From the NCBI GenBank assembly GCA_945648485.1, contig CALZFR010000003.1, forward strand, positions 1-35,202: 35,202 nt of DNA, given 5' to 3'. Made by a program: the position numbers and the translations under genes. Below the pieces are notes generated by a model. That model saw nothing but the letters and a program-made list of their open reading frames with translations, was not told the DNA's origin and ran no database searches. Below, one piece after another: positions 8,675-17,437 of the stretch (position 1 is the first letter of the stretch; each line of letters begins with the position of its first letter). This DNA is from an uncultured Eubacterium sp. (GTDB taxonomy: Bacteria > Bacillota > Clostridia > Lachnospirales > Lachnospiraceae).

Positions 8675-8689
8675 AGTTTTCTGACAATT
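8675..8689. promoter_or_regulatory. CodY box next to the codY promoter
   Basis: AGTTTTCTGACAATT matches the published CodY consensus AATTTTCWGAAAATT at 13 of 15 positions. It lies between topA and codY, one base upstream of the candidate -35 element of codY. Its position is suited to negative autoregulation by CodY. Confidence 0.65.
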
Positions 8690-8699
8690 AATTCCATTA

Positions 8700-10754
8700 T
8701 CATTCAATGTAGCCACAATTTTCATCAGCACATACTGTCTTGCTTCCCTTTTCCACCATATAACCGCCACATTGTGGACATTTTCTGGCTACAGGCTTCT
8801 GCCATGACATAAAATCACAGTCAGGATTGTTCTCACAGCCAAAATATCTTCTGCCTTTTTTCGTCTTCTTAAGAACAATTTCCTTGCCACACTTTGGACA
8901 GGCAACCCCGATTTTTTCATAATATGGTTTAGTATTTCTACACTCTGGGAAACCGGGACAGCCAAGGAATTTACCATGAGGACCGTATTTTATTACCATA
9001 TTCCGTCCACACAGCTCGCACACAACATCGCTTACCTCATCCTCTATCTTGACATTTTCCAGTTCCTTCTCTGCCGCCTTGACAGCCTCCTCAAGATCAG
9101 GATAGAAATTCCTTATAACTTCTTTCCACTTTACCTCGCCTTCAGCAACACCATCCAGCAAAGCTTCCATGTTTGCAGTAAAATTAACATCCACAATAGT
9201 CGGAAAGGCTTTCTTCATTATATCATTAACTGCCTCACCAAGTTCAGTGACATACAGGTTCTTATTCTCCTTGGCAATATAATGTCTCGCAATAATTGTT
9301 GTGATAGTAGGTGCATAGGTACTTGGTCTTCCTATTCCCAGTTCCTCAAGCTGTTTAACTAAGGATGCCTCTGTAAAATGTGCAGGTGGCTGGGTAAAAT
9401 GCTGGCTGCTTTCCAGATTATCCAGAGAAAGAACAGAGTCAGTATTAATACTCTTTACAAGTGTATTTCCATCCTTTTCCTCATCCTCATCTTTATATAC
9501 CGACATAAATCCGTCAAATATAATCTTAGATGCAGAAACATTAAAACGATATTTACCAGCAGCAATCTTAACAGAAGTGGTCTCATACACAGCACCACTC
9601 ATCTGACTTGCAGTAAATCTTTTCCATATAAGCTGGTAGAGCCTGAACTGGTCCCTTGACAGTGATTCCTTTACTACAACAGGAGACAGTGCAATATCAG
9701 TAGGTCTTATAGCCTCATGGGCATCCTGTATCTTCTTTGCGTCCTTTCCACCGGTTTTAGCTGTAGAAAGGTATTTTTCGCCATAATTATCCTTAATATA
9801 ATCTGCTGCCATTGTCACAGCCTCATCGGCAACTCTTGTTGAATCAGTACGAAGGTAAGTGATTATACCTATTGTTCCTTTTCCTGCAATATCAACACCT
9901 TCATAAAGCTGCTGTGCCAGTCTCATAGTCTTCTGTGTTGAGAAATTAAGCTGTTTTGCCGCCTCCTGCTGAAGAGTACTTGTTGTAAATGGAAGGGGTA
10001 CCTTCTTAATCTTTTCCCCCTGCTTAACACTTTCCACCTTATAAGAACTTTTCTTTAAATCAGAAAGAATCTTGTTCATCTGTGCTTCATTCTTAATATC
10101 AATCTTTCCTGATTCATCGCCATAAAATCTGGCAATCACAGGCTTTTTCTCGCCTGATACATTGAGCTTCGCCTCAAGAGTCCAATACTCCTCTGGAATA
10201 AATGAATTAATCTCATCTTCTCTGTCACATATTATTCTTAATGCAACAGACTGGACACGACCTGCACTTAATCCTCTCTTAACCTTTGCCCACAAAACTG
10301 GACTTATCTCATAACCCACAATTCTGTCAAGAATTCTTCTTGACTGCTGGGCATCAACAAGATTCATGTTAATCTCTCTTGGTTCCTTAAGTGAAGCTTT
10401 AACAGCATTCTTGGTAATCTCATTAAATGTTATTCTGTATATATCCTTGTCTTCCAGCTTCAGGGCTTTGGCAAGATGCCATGAAATAGCCTCTCCCTCA
10501 CGGTCCGGGTCCGTTGCAAGATATATCTTATCTGCTTTTTTAGCTTCCTTCTTCAATGCAGCAAGTATGTCTCCCTTGCCTCTTATAGTTATATACTTTG
10601 GCTCAAAATCATGCTCTACGTCAACTCCCATCTGACTCTTAGGAAGATCTCTTATATGTCCCTGAGAAGCCATAACCTCATAATTAGATCCAAGAAACTT
10701 CTTAATTGTCTTCACTTTTGCTGGAGACTCAACAATAACAAGATACTTATGCAT
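8700..10754 (-). CDS. topA: DNA topoisomerase I (type IA)
   Basis: A 684-residue type IA topoisomerase. The Toprim domain is at the N-terminus (VESPAKVKTI with catalytic Glu9, and TDPDREGEAISWHL near 81-94 with the metal-binding Asp residues); the nucleophilic tyrosine is Tyr300 in GIITYLRTDSTR. Three C-terminal four-cysteine zinc ribbons follow from about residue 578 (CELCGR..., CPKCGK..., CPQCGG...), used for single-strand binding. It relaxes negative supercoils behind RNA polymerase. It follows dprA by 31 bases, the same dprA-topA order as B. subtilis and many Firmicutes. Confidence 0.98.
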   Translation of the reverse strand: MHKYLVIVESPAKVKTIKKFLGSNYEVMASQGHIRDLPKSQMGVDVEHDFEPKYITIRGKGDILAALKKEAKKADKIYLATDPDREGEAISWHLAKALKLEDKDIYRITFNEITKNAVKASLKEPREINMNLVDAQQSRRILDRIVGYEISPVLWAKVKRGLSAGRVQSVALRIICDREDEINSFIPEEYWTLEAKLNVSGEKKPVIARFYGDESGKIDIKNEAQMNKILSDLKKSSYKVESVKQGEKIKKVPLPFTTSTLQQEAAKQLNFSTQKTMRLAQQLYEGVDIAGKGTIGIITYLRTDSTRVADEAVTMAADYIKDNYGEKYLSTAKTGGKDAKKIQDAHEAIRPTDIALSPVVVKESLSRDQFRLYQLIWKRFTASQMSGAVYETTSVKIAAGKYRFNVSASKIIFDGFMSVYKDEDEEKDGNTLVKSINTDSVLSLDNLESSQHFTQPPAHFTEASLVKQLEELGIGRPSTYAPTITTIIARHYIAKENKNLYVTELGEAVNDIMKKAFPTIVDVNFTANMEALLDGVAEGEVKWKEVIRNFYPDLEEAVKAAEKELENVKIEDEVSDVVCELCGRNMVIKYGPHGKFLGCPGFPECRNTKPYYEKIGVACPKCGKEIVLKKTKKGRRYFGCENNPDCDFMSWQKPVARKCPQCGGYMVEKGSKTVCADENCGYIE

Positions 10755-10785
10755 AGCAAAACCTTTCCATAATCATTATTACAAT

Positions 10786-11955
10786 TTATATACCACATCT
10801 GACATAACAGTTCTTGCTCACTTCCCTGATTACCCCCTGAAGCTGCAAATCAAGCAGCAGCTGGCTCACAACTGTCACATCAAGACCTGTCTCTTTTGAA
10901 ATCGTATCCAAATCTTTCGGATACAAATTAGTCTGACTATACACCATATTTTTTGCACTGGCAAGAGAATTTATTGCAGAATCCAGTGAAAATTTTGTGT
11001 CAATATCACCATTGCACTGGGTTTTGTCGTCATCAAAATATTTTTTTCCGGCAACATAGGATTCCATCCATCTCTCCACCACAGATGACTGTTTTATATC
11101 CTCAGGGCAGGTTATTACCATTGCTCCCATTTTAATCAGTTCATTACAGCCTTTACTTAAAGGATCACCTATTCTTCCCGGTACTGCCATTATCTCCTTA
11201 TTCTGTTCTAACGCCTGATCCACTGTAATAAGAGAACCGCTTTTCTGCCTCGCTTCCACCACAATCACCACGTCAGAAAGACCACTTATTATCCTGTTTC
11301 TCTCAGGAAAAAATCCACTTAAGGGATTCATCCCAAGTGGATATTCTGAAATTATTCCTCCTGATTCCACCAGTCTTGTATACAAATCAATATTTTCCCG
11401 TGGATAACATATATCTGCACCACACCCCAGCACACCAACTGAAAAACCGCCTCCATCAAGACATCCTCTCTGCCCTGCTCCATCAATCCCCAGAGCCATA
11501 CCGCTAACAACCTGTATTCCCATATAGGCAAAGCTTTTTCCAAATTCATAAGCAACCTGTCTGCCATAATCTGTGCATCCTCTTGCTCCTATTATTGCAA
11601 CTGTAATTCTATGTTCATCTACAAGTTTTCCTCTCACATACAATCCTACAGGGCTGTCATGTATGTGTCTTAATCTTTCAGGATAATCATCTGATTCTCT
11701 GTGTACAAATCTTACGCCATGTTTTTCTAATTCTAGAAATTCATTATATATTGACTTATCTGCTCTTGAATCCGAAATCAGTCTGCACTCCCTGTCTTCA
11801 ATCCCGTATATACTTCTCAAAGTCCTGTCATCTGCACCATATATTGCTTTGGCACTTCCAAGCCCATCAAGCAGACTGGTGATCTTCCTTCTTCCTATTC
11901 CCGGTATATTACACAGCCAGTACCAGTAATAATCTGCATTATTATTTAATCCCAT
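10786..11955 (-). CDS. dprA: DNA processing protein DprA
   Basis: A DprA/Smf protein. An N-terminal helix-hairpin-like segment (NIPGIGRRKITSLLDGLG) is followed by the Rossmann-fold DprA domain with AIIGARGCTDYG, VSGMALGIDGAGQ and GVLGCGADICYPREN, and a C-terminal winged helix (about 330-390). DprA protects incoming single strands and loads RecA during transformation. The ORF track starts at a GTG at 11979 with no ribosome binding site; I prefer the ATG at 11955 (MGLNNNADYY), preceded by ACAGGA at a rather short spacing. Either start overlaps the end of comM (14 or 38 bases), so translation is probably coupled. Confidence 0.95.
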   Translation of the reverse strand: MGLNNNADYYWYWLCNIPGIGRRKITSLLDGLGSAKAIYGADDRTLRSIYGIEDRECRLISDSRADKSIYNEFLELEKHGVRFVHRESDDYPERLRHIHDSPVGLYVRGKLVDEHRITVAIIGARGCTDYGRQVAYEFGKSFAYMGIQVVSGMALGIDGAGQRGCLDGGGFSVGVLGCGADICYPRENIDLYTRLVESGGIISEYPLGMNPLSGFFPERNRIISGLSDVVIVVEARQKSGSLITVDQALEQNKEIMAVPGRIGDPLSKGCNELIKMGAMVITCPEDIKQSSVVERWMESYVAGKKYFDDDKTQCNGDIDTKFSLDSAINSLASAKNMVYSQTNLYPKDLDTISKETGLDVTVVSQLLLDLQLQGVIREVSKNCYVRCGI

Positions 11956-13468
11956 TATTCCTGTAAGATATAGCTTCACTCAGATGACTGACAGCTATAT
12001 TCTCCTCTCCTTCCATATCAGCAATAGTTCTGGCAGTTTTAAGCACCTTTTCATACCCTCTGGCTGTCATATTGAAGGTACAATAAGCTTTCTCCATTAT
12101 ATCTTTTTCTCTGTTACCCAGACCGCAATACTTCTTTACCTGTCTGGAACTCATCTGGGAATTAAAATGTATGTTGTCATTCTTAAACCTGTCCTTCTGG
12201 ATATCTCTTGCCCTGCCAATAAAAGACCTCATCTGTTCTGAAGTCATCTGGCTGTCATTATCCTCTTCGTCCTGGGAAAGCATTGAGAATTCAACCTTGT
12301 TAACCTTAACATTCAAATCAAACCTGTCCCATATAGGCTGGCTTATCCTTCCCATATATCGTAATATGTCATGTTCAGTACAAAAGCACCTCGTTCTGTC
12401 AGGATAATATCCACATTTACACGGATTCATTGCAGCGACAAGCATAAAATCCGCTGGATATATATATTCTGCAGCAGCTCTTACAATTCTTATCTTCCTG
12501 TCTTCCAGAGGCTGTCTTAATGACTCTAATATAGCCTGTGGAAATTCTGTTAATTCATCAAGGAAAAGAACACCTTTAGTTGCAAGGGTAATCTCTCCTG
12601 GTCGTGGCACACTGCCCCCTCCTAATAATCCCGCTCTGGTGACACTGTGGTGAGGTGCACGGAAAGGCCGCTCATTCATCAGGATACCATCATTAAGACA
12701 GCCTGCCACACTGTATATTTTAGTCAGTTCCATTATTTCATCAGATTCCAGGGCAGGCATAATAGTAGGCATTCTCTTTGCCATCATTGTTTTACCACTG
12801 CCTGGCGGTCCCACATACAGAATATTATGCATTCCTGCAGCAGCAATCATCGAAGCTCTCTTCGCCGCCATCTGCCCTTTAATATCTGCAAAGTCAATCT
12901 GGTAACCATTATGCTCTGATACTGCAATTCCCTGATATGTTAATGCCTGCATATCTGTATTACCATTAAGAAAATCAATAAGCTGCCTTAAGCTTTCCAC
13001 ACCGTATACATTAATCCCATCAATCATGCTTCCTTCATTAGAATTACAGGCTGGTATTATGCATGAAGTAAAGCCCCTCTCAACAGCAGCCATAACAGAA
13101 GGCATTACCCCCTTTACTCCGTTAACCTTGCCATCAAGACTCAGCTCCCCTAAAACAACAGTATTCTTAAGATTAGAAGAATCAATTATTCCGTTAGCTG
13201 CAAGAATCCCCACTGCTATTGGCAGGTCAAATCCAGTTCCTGCCTTCCTTACGTCTGCCGGGGATATATTAACAACAATCCTTTCTGGACGAAGCTCTAT
13301 CCCTGAATTCTTAATAGCAACCCTCACCCTGTCTTTTGACTCTCTTACCTGGGATGCCAGATATCCGCTCATCTCAAAATATGGCAGTCCATCCCCTGCA
13401 TCTGTCTCCACATTGACTATAACAGCTTCAAGCCCTGCCATAGTCACACTGAAAACTTCACTGTACAT
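11942..13468 (-). CDS. comM: YifB/ComM-family AAA+ ATPase
   Basis: A 508-residue member of the YifB/ComM family (Mg-chelatase ChlI-like). An N-terminal Lon-protease-like S5-fold domain (about 1-170, e.g. GLPYFEMSGYLASQVRES) precedes the AAA+ module with Walker A GPPGSGKT at 220-227, Walker B LFLDELTEF, and the NPCKCG/CFC cysteine segment with SQPIWDRFDL. In naturally competent bacteria ComM is a branch-migration helicase for integrating donor DNA. The pairing with dprA, overlapping at the stop codon, is conserved and supports a DNA-uptake role. AGGAGG precedes the ATG closely. Confidence 0.93.
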   Translation of the reverse strand: MYSEVFSVTMAGLEAVIVNVETDAGDGLPYFEMSGYLASQVRESKDRVRVAIKNSGIELRPERIVVNISPADVRKAGTGFDLPIAVGILAANGIIDSSNLKNTVVLGELSLDGKVNGVKGVMPSVMAAVERGFTSCIIPACNSNEGSMIDGINVYGVESLRQLIDFLNGNTDMQALTYQGIAVSEHNGYQIDFADIKGQMAAKRASMIAAAGMHNILYVGPPGSGKTMMAKRMPTIMPALESDEIMELTKIYSVAGCLNDGILMNERPFRAPHHSVTRAGLLGGGSVPRPGEITLATKGVLFLDELTEFPQAILESLRQPLEDRKIRIVRAAAEYIYPADFMLVAAMNPCKCGYYPDRTRCFCTEHDILRYMGRISQPIWDRFDLNVKVNKVEFSMLSQDEEDNDSQMTSEQMRSFIGRARDIQKDRFKNDNIHFNSQMSSRQVKKYCGLGNREKDIMEKAYCTFNMTARGYEKVLKTARTIADMEGEENIAVSHLSEAISYRNNGIK

Positions 13469-13533
13469 TTTCCTCCTTCTTGTTATCTATAGTGTGCATT
13501 ATCAATTATAAATATATACCAGTAAGATAAATA

Positions 13534-13575
13534 TAACCGGCAATATCTACTGTCAACTAATAAATATGCCGGTTA
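13534..13575 (-). promoter_or_regulatory. TAACCGGCA inverted repeat flanking a TTGACA upstream of comM
   Basis: Bases 13534-13542 and 13567-13575 form a perfect 9-bp inverted repeat (TAACCGGCA/TGCCGGTTA on the minus strand), centres 33 bp apart. On the minus strand a perfect TTGACA -35 sits between the arms and TATATT or TATTTA follow at 15 or 17 bases. It lies 53 bases after the stop of the 430-residue gene and about 65 bases before comM. It could be an operator around a promoter or a weak long-loop terminator, since the following TATTTATCTT is only moderately T-rich. Confidence 0.4.
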
Positions 13576-13628
13576 CATTATTATAATATCATATATACTT
13601 ATAATATACAATATTAATTTTTATATAT

Positions 13629-14921
13629 TTAATTATCAGGCATAAAACCCCATATATCATATGGAAGGTCATCATGGCTGTGTTCCTCCAATTCAGCTTT
13701 TGATATGTCATCACCATTTTCGCCAGCACTATCATGGCTGTTATCCGAATCAATTCCCATGATTTCATCCATCATTTCATCAATATTTACGTTACAGTAA
13801 TATAACTCACTGTAATCAGTGAATGCCACATTAAATTCATTGTTACAGGTTATATATCCATTAGGAAAAACAAATGCAAAATACACTTCACTGGTTTCAC
13901 CACCGCACAACAAATCTGCTGTAAACAGAAGAACTATCTTGTTATCGTCTGCTACATTCTCACCTGCTTTACGTTTAAGAAGCTTTCCCTCCATAAACGC
14001 AATGTTTTCCGCAGATTCATTATTTGCCTCATGAAGATATTTCTTGTCTTTCGTCGCTTTATACATCATTCTGAATGTTGTATCAGCAGTTTCGTCAACA
14101 ATAGTTTTTTTACAGCCTGAAATCAGATTATTAATTACGCCCATATCTATCTGTTTAACATCTTTGACGTATGAGCTTAATTTATCAGCTTTGTAGGTGT
14201 GTGAAAAATTATCTGTAACATAACCCTTACGCCCCAACAAGACCTTATCGGTAACACAGGTAAGTGTCACCTCATCCCCAACTGTTATCCCTTCCGGTTT
14301 ATCAGCTTTATAATCCAGGGCAGCCAGAAATTCTTCATTCCAGTTATTTTTCACAACAACATAGGCATCAGGGCTTATTCCTGCGAAAACCACTTCTATA
14401 TTCTGAAACAAATCAATGTAAGTACCACTTTGTATTCCTTTCGCCCTTACATTAAATGTTCCATTACTCACAGACAAGCCTGCTTCCTTTGCTATAGCTT
14501 TGTCATATGATACTTTTACCTGAATCTTGTCACCATTGGATATTCCATCAGGATGTTCTTCCATATCATAGGTAACAGATGCAGCCATAGAATCAACAAA
14601 CTGTTTATAAAGCGCTTCTTTATCTGTATTCTTATCAGCCCTTACAAGCATATCAACAAGCTCTTCTTTTTTTATCTCATATCCAGGAACAGCATATCCA
14701 TTAGCACCGGTAAAGTTTACCACCACATAATCCTCAAGAGGAACATGCTTTTTCCCCATATTCCATGCTGTAACCACAAGAAACATAATAACTGCCACAC
14801 CAGCCATGGCAATTATAAATCTCGCCTTTTCAATATCTGATTGAGATGCTTCTTTCCTGGTTATTTCTTTATTATCACCGTACCTTTTTGTAAGGCTCTT
14901 TTTATTATTAATAGCTTTCAC
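13629..14921 (-). CDS. Membrane-anchored protein with duplicated extracytoplasmic domain
   Basis: I do not recognise a named family. The protein has a charged cytoplasmic N-terminus of about 34 residues, one membrane helix (about 35-52), then two related segments at about 66-162 and 171-248. Each begins with a V-V-F-x-G-x-x-x-x-A-like strand and contains a P-(D/E)-G-I-(S/T)-x-G-D turn, followed by beta-rich sequence with a shared 'DK' and a late G-x-x-(V/T) segment. A third region (250-375) is different, and the tail is acidic with two SHD motifs. Such layouts occur in Clostridial surface proteins near sporulation or wall genes, but the function is unknown. The start is uncertain: the GTG at 14921 overlaps the GGGAGGTG ribosome binding site itself, and the best-spaced codon is an ATT at 14912. 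Confidence 0.8.
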   Translation of the reverse strand: MKAINNKKSLTKRYGDNKEITRKEASQSDIEKARFIIAMAGVAVIMFLVVTAWNMGKKHVPLEDYVVVNFTGANGYAVPGYEIKKEELVDMLVRADKNTDKEALYKQFVDSMAASVTYDMEEHPDGISNGDKIQVKVSYDKAIAKEAGLSVSNGTFNVRAKGIQSGTYIDLFQNIEVVFAGISPDAYVVVKNNWNEEFLAALDYKADKPEGITVGDEVTLTCVTDKVLLGRKGYVTDNFSHTYKADKLSSYVKDVKQIDMGVINNLISGCKKTIVDETADTTFRMMYKATKDKKYLHEANNESAENIAFMEGKLLKRKAGENVADDNKIVLLFTADLLCGGETSEVYFAFVFPNGYITCNNEFNVAFTDYSELYYCNVNIDEMMDEIMGIDSDNSHDSAGENGDDISKAELEEHSHDDLPYDIWGFMPDN

Positions 14922-14945
14922 CTCCCAAATATAATCTGTGATTTT

Positions 14946-16730
14946 CTATATATTTCTCGTTGCTTCATTAAGCCAGGCTAATTCCTCACCTGTAAAATAA
15001 GGAGAAAGTTTGTCCCTTACCATGCTGTGGTATGAATTCAGTGCATTCCTTTCCTCATCCTGCAATAAAGACACATTTACAGCATCAAGCTCTACTGGCA
15101 CAAGTGTAAGAGTCGCAAATTTAAGCCATGTGCCATATTCGTTATCATAATCTTTTTCAACTATTATCTCATTCTCAATGCGGATTCCGTATTTTCCTTC
15201 AACATACACACCTGGTTCATTAGATGTCACCATTCCAGGCTCAAGTACGCACAAATCATTCTTCCCAGGTACATGTCTCCATCTGAAGCCATTAGGTGCC
15301 TCATGGACATTGAGAAGATAACCAATACCATGCCCCGTTCCACATCTATAGTCAATTCCTTTCTCCCAGAGTGATGCCCTGGCAAGAATATCAAGGTTGT
15401 ATCCCGTACATCCGTAGAGAAAATGAGCCCCTGACAGTTTTAACATTCCCTTCAGTGTAAGAGTATAGTTATCTATTTCCTCCTGTGTCAGTTCTCCCAT
15501 TGCAATTGTTCTTGTCACATCAGTTGTGCCTCTAAGATACTGCCCTCCAGAATCAACTAACAGCATTCCCCTGTTTTCAATAAGACTAGAGTCATCCCCT
15601 GCATGATAATGCATCATGGCAGCATTAGCTCCATAAGCACTTATCGTATCAAAACTAGGTTCCAGGAAATCCTGTATCTGCCCCCGCAGGGAATCAAGAT
15701 ACCTTGCAGCCTGTGCTTCTGTTACCTGTTCCCCATTTTTAACCATTTTCTTAATCCAGTATATAAATTTTGTGACCGCAGCGCCGTCTTCCACGTGGAC
15801 ATCCTTAAGATTTCTTATTTCTACAGAATTCTTTACAGCCTTCATATGAACTTCCGGATTCTGCCCTTCAATGATACATGCGCCAGCTTTTTCCAGTTCT
15901 TTATATATGCACAGATTAACTCTCTTCAAATCAATAAGGATTTTAAATCCCTTAAATGTTTCAATATCGCTATATATCTGTTCATATGGTTTTACATGAA
16001 TGCTCTCTTCATCAAAACGTGACAGCACATTCTCTGGAAGCCTGTCTATGTCAGTATATATAATGGCTTCCTCCTTTGAAATATATCCATAAGCCATAAT
16101 AACGGGATTGCATGGAATATCTCTTCCCCTTATATTAAAGAGCCAGCACACATCATCAAGAGATGCTGCTATGTGTCCATCTGCACCTTTCATATTCTGT
16201 CTTAAACATCTGATTTTATCACTGCTGCTTTGTCCATACTCTGCATCAAATGCCTTGCTTGACGGAAATGCAGGTCTGTCCTTCCAGATAACTTTAGTGG
16301 GATTAAACTGATAATTAATACTGCCATTTTTGCATGATGCCTTCCTTTCAAGTTCAAGGCCCAGTACCGCCTCTACCATCTTTCCATCCATTCCGATAAC
16401 ACCACCCTCTGGAAGTATATCAATGCAATACTCCTCCAGTTCAGGAACACCTGCACATCCCATCTGCATAAGCTTTATTCCAGTACCCTCAAGCTGATGT
16501 TTTGCCTGTACAAAATATCTTCCATCCGTAAACAGTACAGCTTCTTTCATTGATACAACAAGAGTTCCTGCCGAGCCATCGAAGCCTGACAGGAATTCTC
16601 TTTCATTAAAATAAGCCCCAGTATACTCTGACATGTGGTAGTCATTAGTACATACAATATATACATCAACACCAGCTTCCTTCATAAGTTTTCTGGTCTC
16701 ATTAATTCTGTCAATAATAACGTGATTCAT
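14946..16730 (-). CDS. pepP: Xaa-Pro aminopeptidase P (peptidase M24)
   Basis: A 594-residue aminopeptidase P of the long three-domain type. Two creatinase-like N-terminal domains (to about 310) precede the M24 pita-bread domain, where the dinuclear metal ligands can be read: Asp393 (LLVDSGG), Asp404 (GTTDVTRT), His467 (GTGHGIG), Glu505 (SNEPGVY) and Glu519 (IRIENE). It removes an N-terminal residue preceding proline and is cytosolic. Its ATG overlaps the sigK stop as ATGA, implying coupled translation. A longer C-terminal region (530-594) is normal for this subfamily. The product is certain; a link to sporulation is only suggested by the neighbour. Confidence 0.95.
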   Translation of the reverse strand: MNHVIIDRINETRKLMKEAGVDVYIVCTNDYHMSEYTGAYFNEREFLSGFDGSAGTLVVSMKEAVLFTDGRYFVQAKHQLEGTGIKLMQMGCAGVPELEEYCIDILPEGGVIGMDGKMVEAVLGLELERKASCKNGSINYQFNPTKVIWKDRPAFPSSKAFDAEYGQSSSDKIRCLRQNMKGADGHIAASLDDVCWLFNIRGRDIPCNPVIMAYGYISKEEAIIYTDIDRLPENVLSRFDEESIHVKPYEQIYSDIETFKGFKILIDLKRVNLCIYKELEKAGACIIEGQNPEVHMKAVKNSVEIRNLKDVHVEDGAAVTKFIYWIKKMVKNGEQVTEAQAARYLDSLRGQIQDFLEPSFDTISAYGANAAMMHYHAGDDSSLIENRGMLLVDSGGQYLRGTTDVTRTIAMGELTQEEIDNYTLTLKGMLKLSGAHFLYGCTGYNLDILARASLWEKGIDYRCGTGHGIGYLLNVHEAPNGFRWRHVPGKNDLCVLEPGMVTSNEPGVYVEGKYGIRIENEIIVEKDYDNEYGTWLKFATLTLVPVELDAVNVSLLQDEERNALNSYHSMVRDKLSPYFTGEELAWLNEATRNI

Positions 16731-17359
16731 AGTCCCTTTTCCTCTAATACTTTTTTCAGCTTCTCCAGGGATTTCTTCTCAATCCTGCTGACATAGCTGC
16801 GGCTTATATTAAGATTGTCTGCAATCTGGCTCTGGGTAAGCTCTTTGTTGCCCCACAAGCCATATCTGTGTTTGATGATGTAGGCTTCCCTCTTGGTCAG
16901 CACGCAATCCATACATTCCCTTACAGCCGCTACCCTTTGATTAAAAACCATATCATCAACAATGTCAACAGGCTCACAGCTCACTGTTTCCATTATGCTG
17001 ATTTCATTTCCCTCTTTGTCTTTGCCTATAGACTCATATATCGAAACCTCCCTGCTTACCTTTCTCTCAGCCCTAAGCATCATCAGGAGTTCATTATCAA
17101 TACATTTTGCAGCATAGGTAGCAAGTCGTATACCTTTATCCGGGTTAAATGAGTTAATAGCTTTAATAAGCCCGATAGTGCCAACCGAAATCAAATCAGA
17201 TATATCTCTATCAGGTACTGAATATTTCTTAGTCATGTGAGCAACAAGCCGCATATTTTTTTCAATAAGGATATTCCTTGCTTTGATATCCCCATTGTGA
17301 TACGCCCTAAGCATCTGCTGTTCCTCATCCTGTGTTAATGGTTTAGCAAAACTTTTCAA
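16727..17359 (-). CDS. sigK: RNA polymerase sigma factor, SigK-like
   Basis: A 210-residue sigma-70 family protein. Region 2 reads IEKNMRLVAHMTKKY...DLISVGTIGLIKAINSF and includes the -10 recognition segment; region 4 ends with ELTQSQIADNLNISRSYVSRIEKKSL, a helix-turn-helix for the -35. The sequence and the leading SFAKPLTQDEEQQ segment match SigK, the late mother-cell sporulation sigma, better than SigE or SigG. There is no membrane-active pro-sequence: in-frame codons upstream reach a stop after eight codons and the only standard start is the TTG at 17359. No skin-type interruption is present. The start region overlaps the 3' arm of a hairpin. Confidence 0.88.
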   Translation of the reverse strand: MKSFAKPLTQDEEQQMLRAYHNGDIKARNILIEKNMRLVAHMTKKYSVPDRDISDLISVGTIGLIKAINSFNPDKGIRLATYAAKCIDNELLMMLRAERKVSREVSIYESIGKDKEGNEISIMETVSCEPVDIVDDMVFNQRVAAVRECMDCVLTKREAYIIKHRYGLWGNKELTQSQIADNLNISRSYVSRIEKKSLEKLKKVLEEKGL

Positions 17360-17361
17360 AG

Positions 17362-17413
17362 AAAAGGCACCCCAGACACATATTTATATATATTATGTGC
17401 CAAAGTGCCTTTT
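17362..17413 (-). terminator. Nested hairpin between trhP and sigK
   Basis: Outer arms AAAAGGCAC (17405-17413) and GTGCCTTTT (17362-17370) pair on the minus strand over 9 bp, and within the loop CACATA and TATGTG pair over 6 bp. The 3' arm runs into TTTTCTTT, which is a terminator-like T-run, yet this same tract contains the only usable start codon of sigK. It may terminate the trhP transcript and/or limit sigK translation. Confidence 0.55.
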
Positions 17414-17437
17414 ATTGCTTTTCCAAGGGGTTAAATA

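Noticed and set aside
13026-13511. 161-residue plus-strand ORF
   Set aside because: Antisense to comM; extends into the gap with no start signal.
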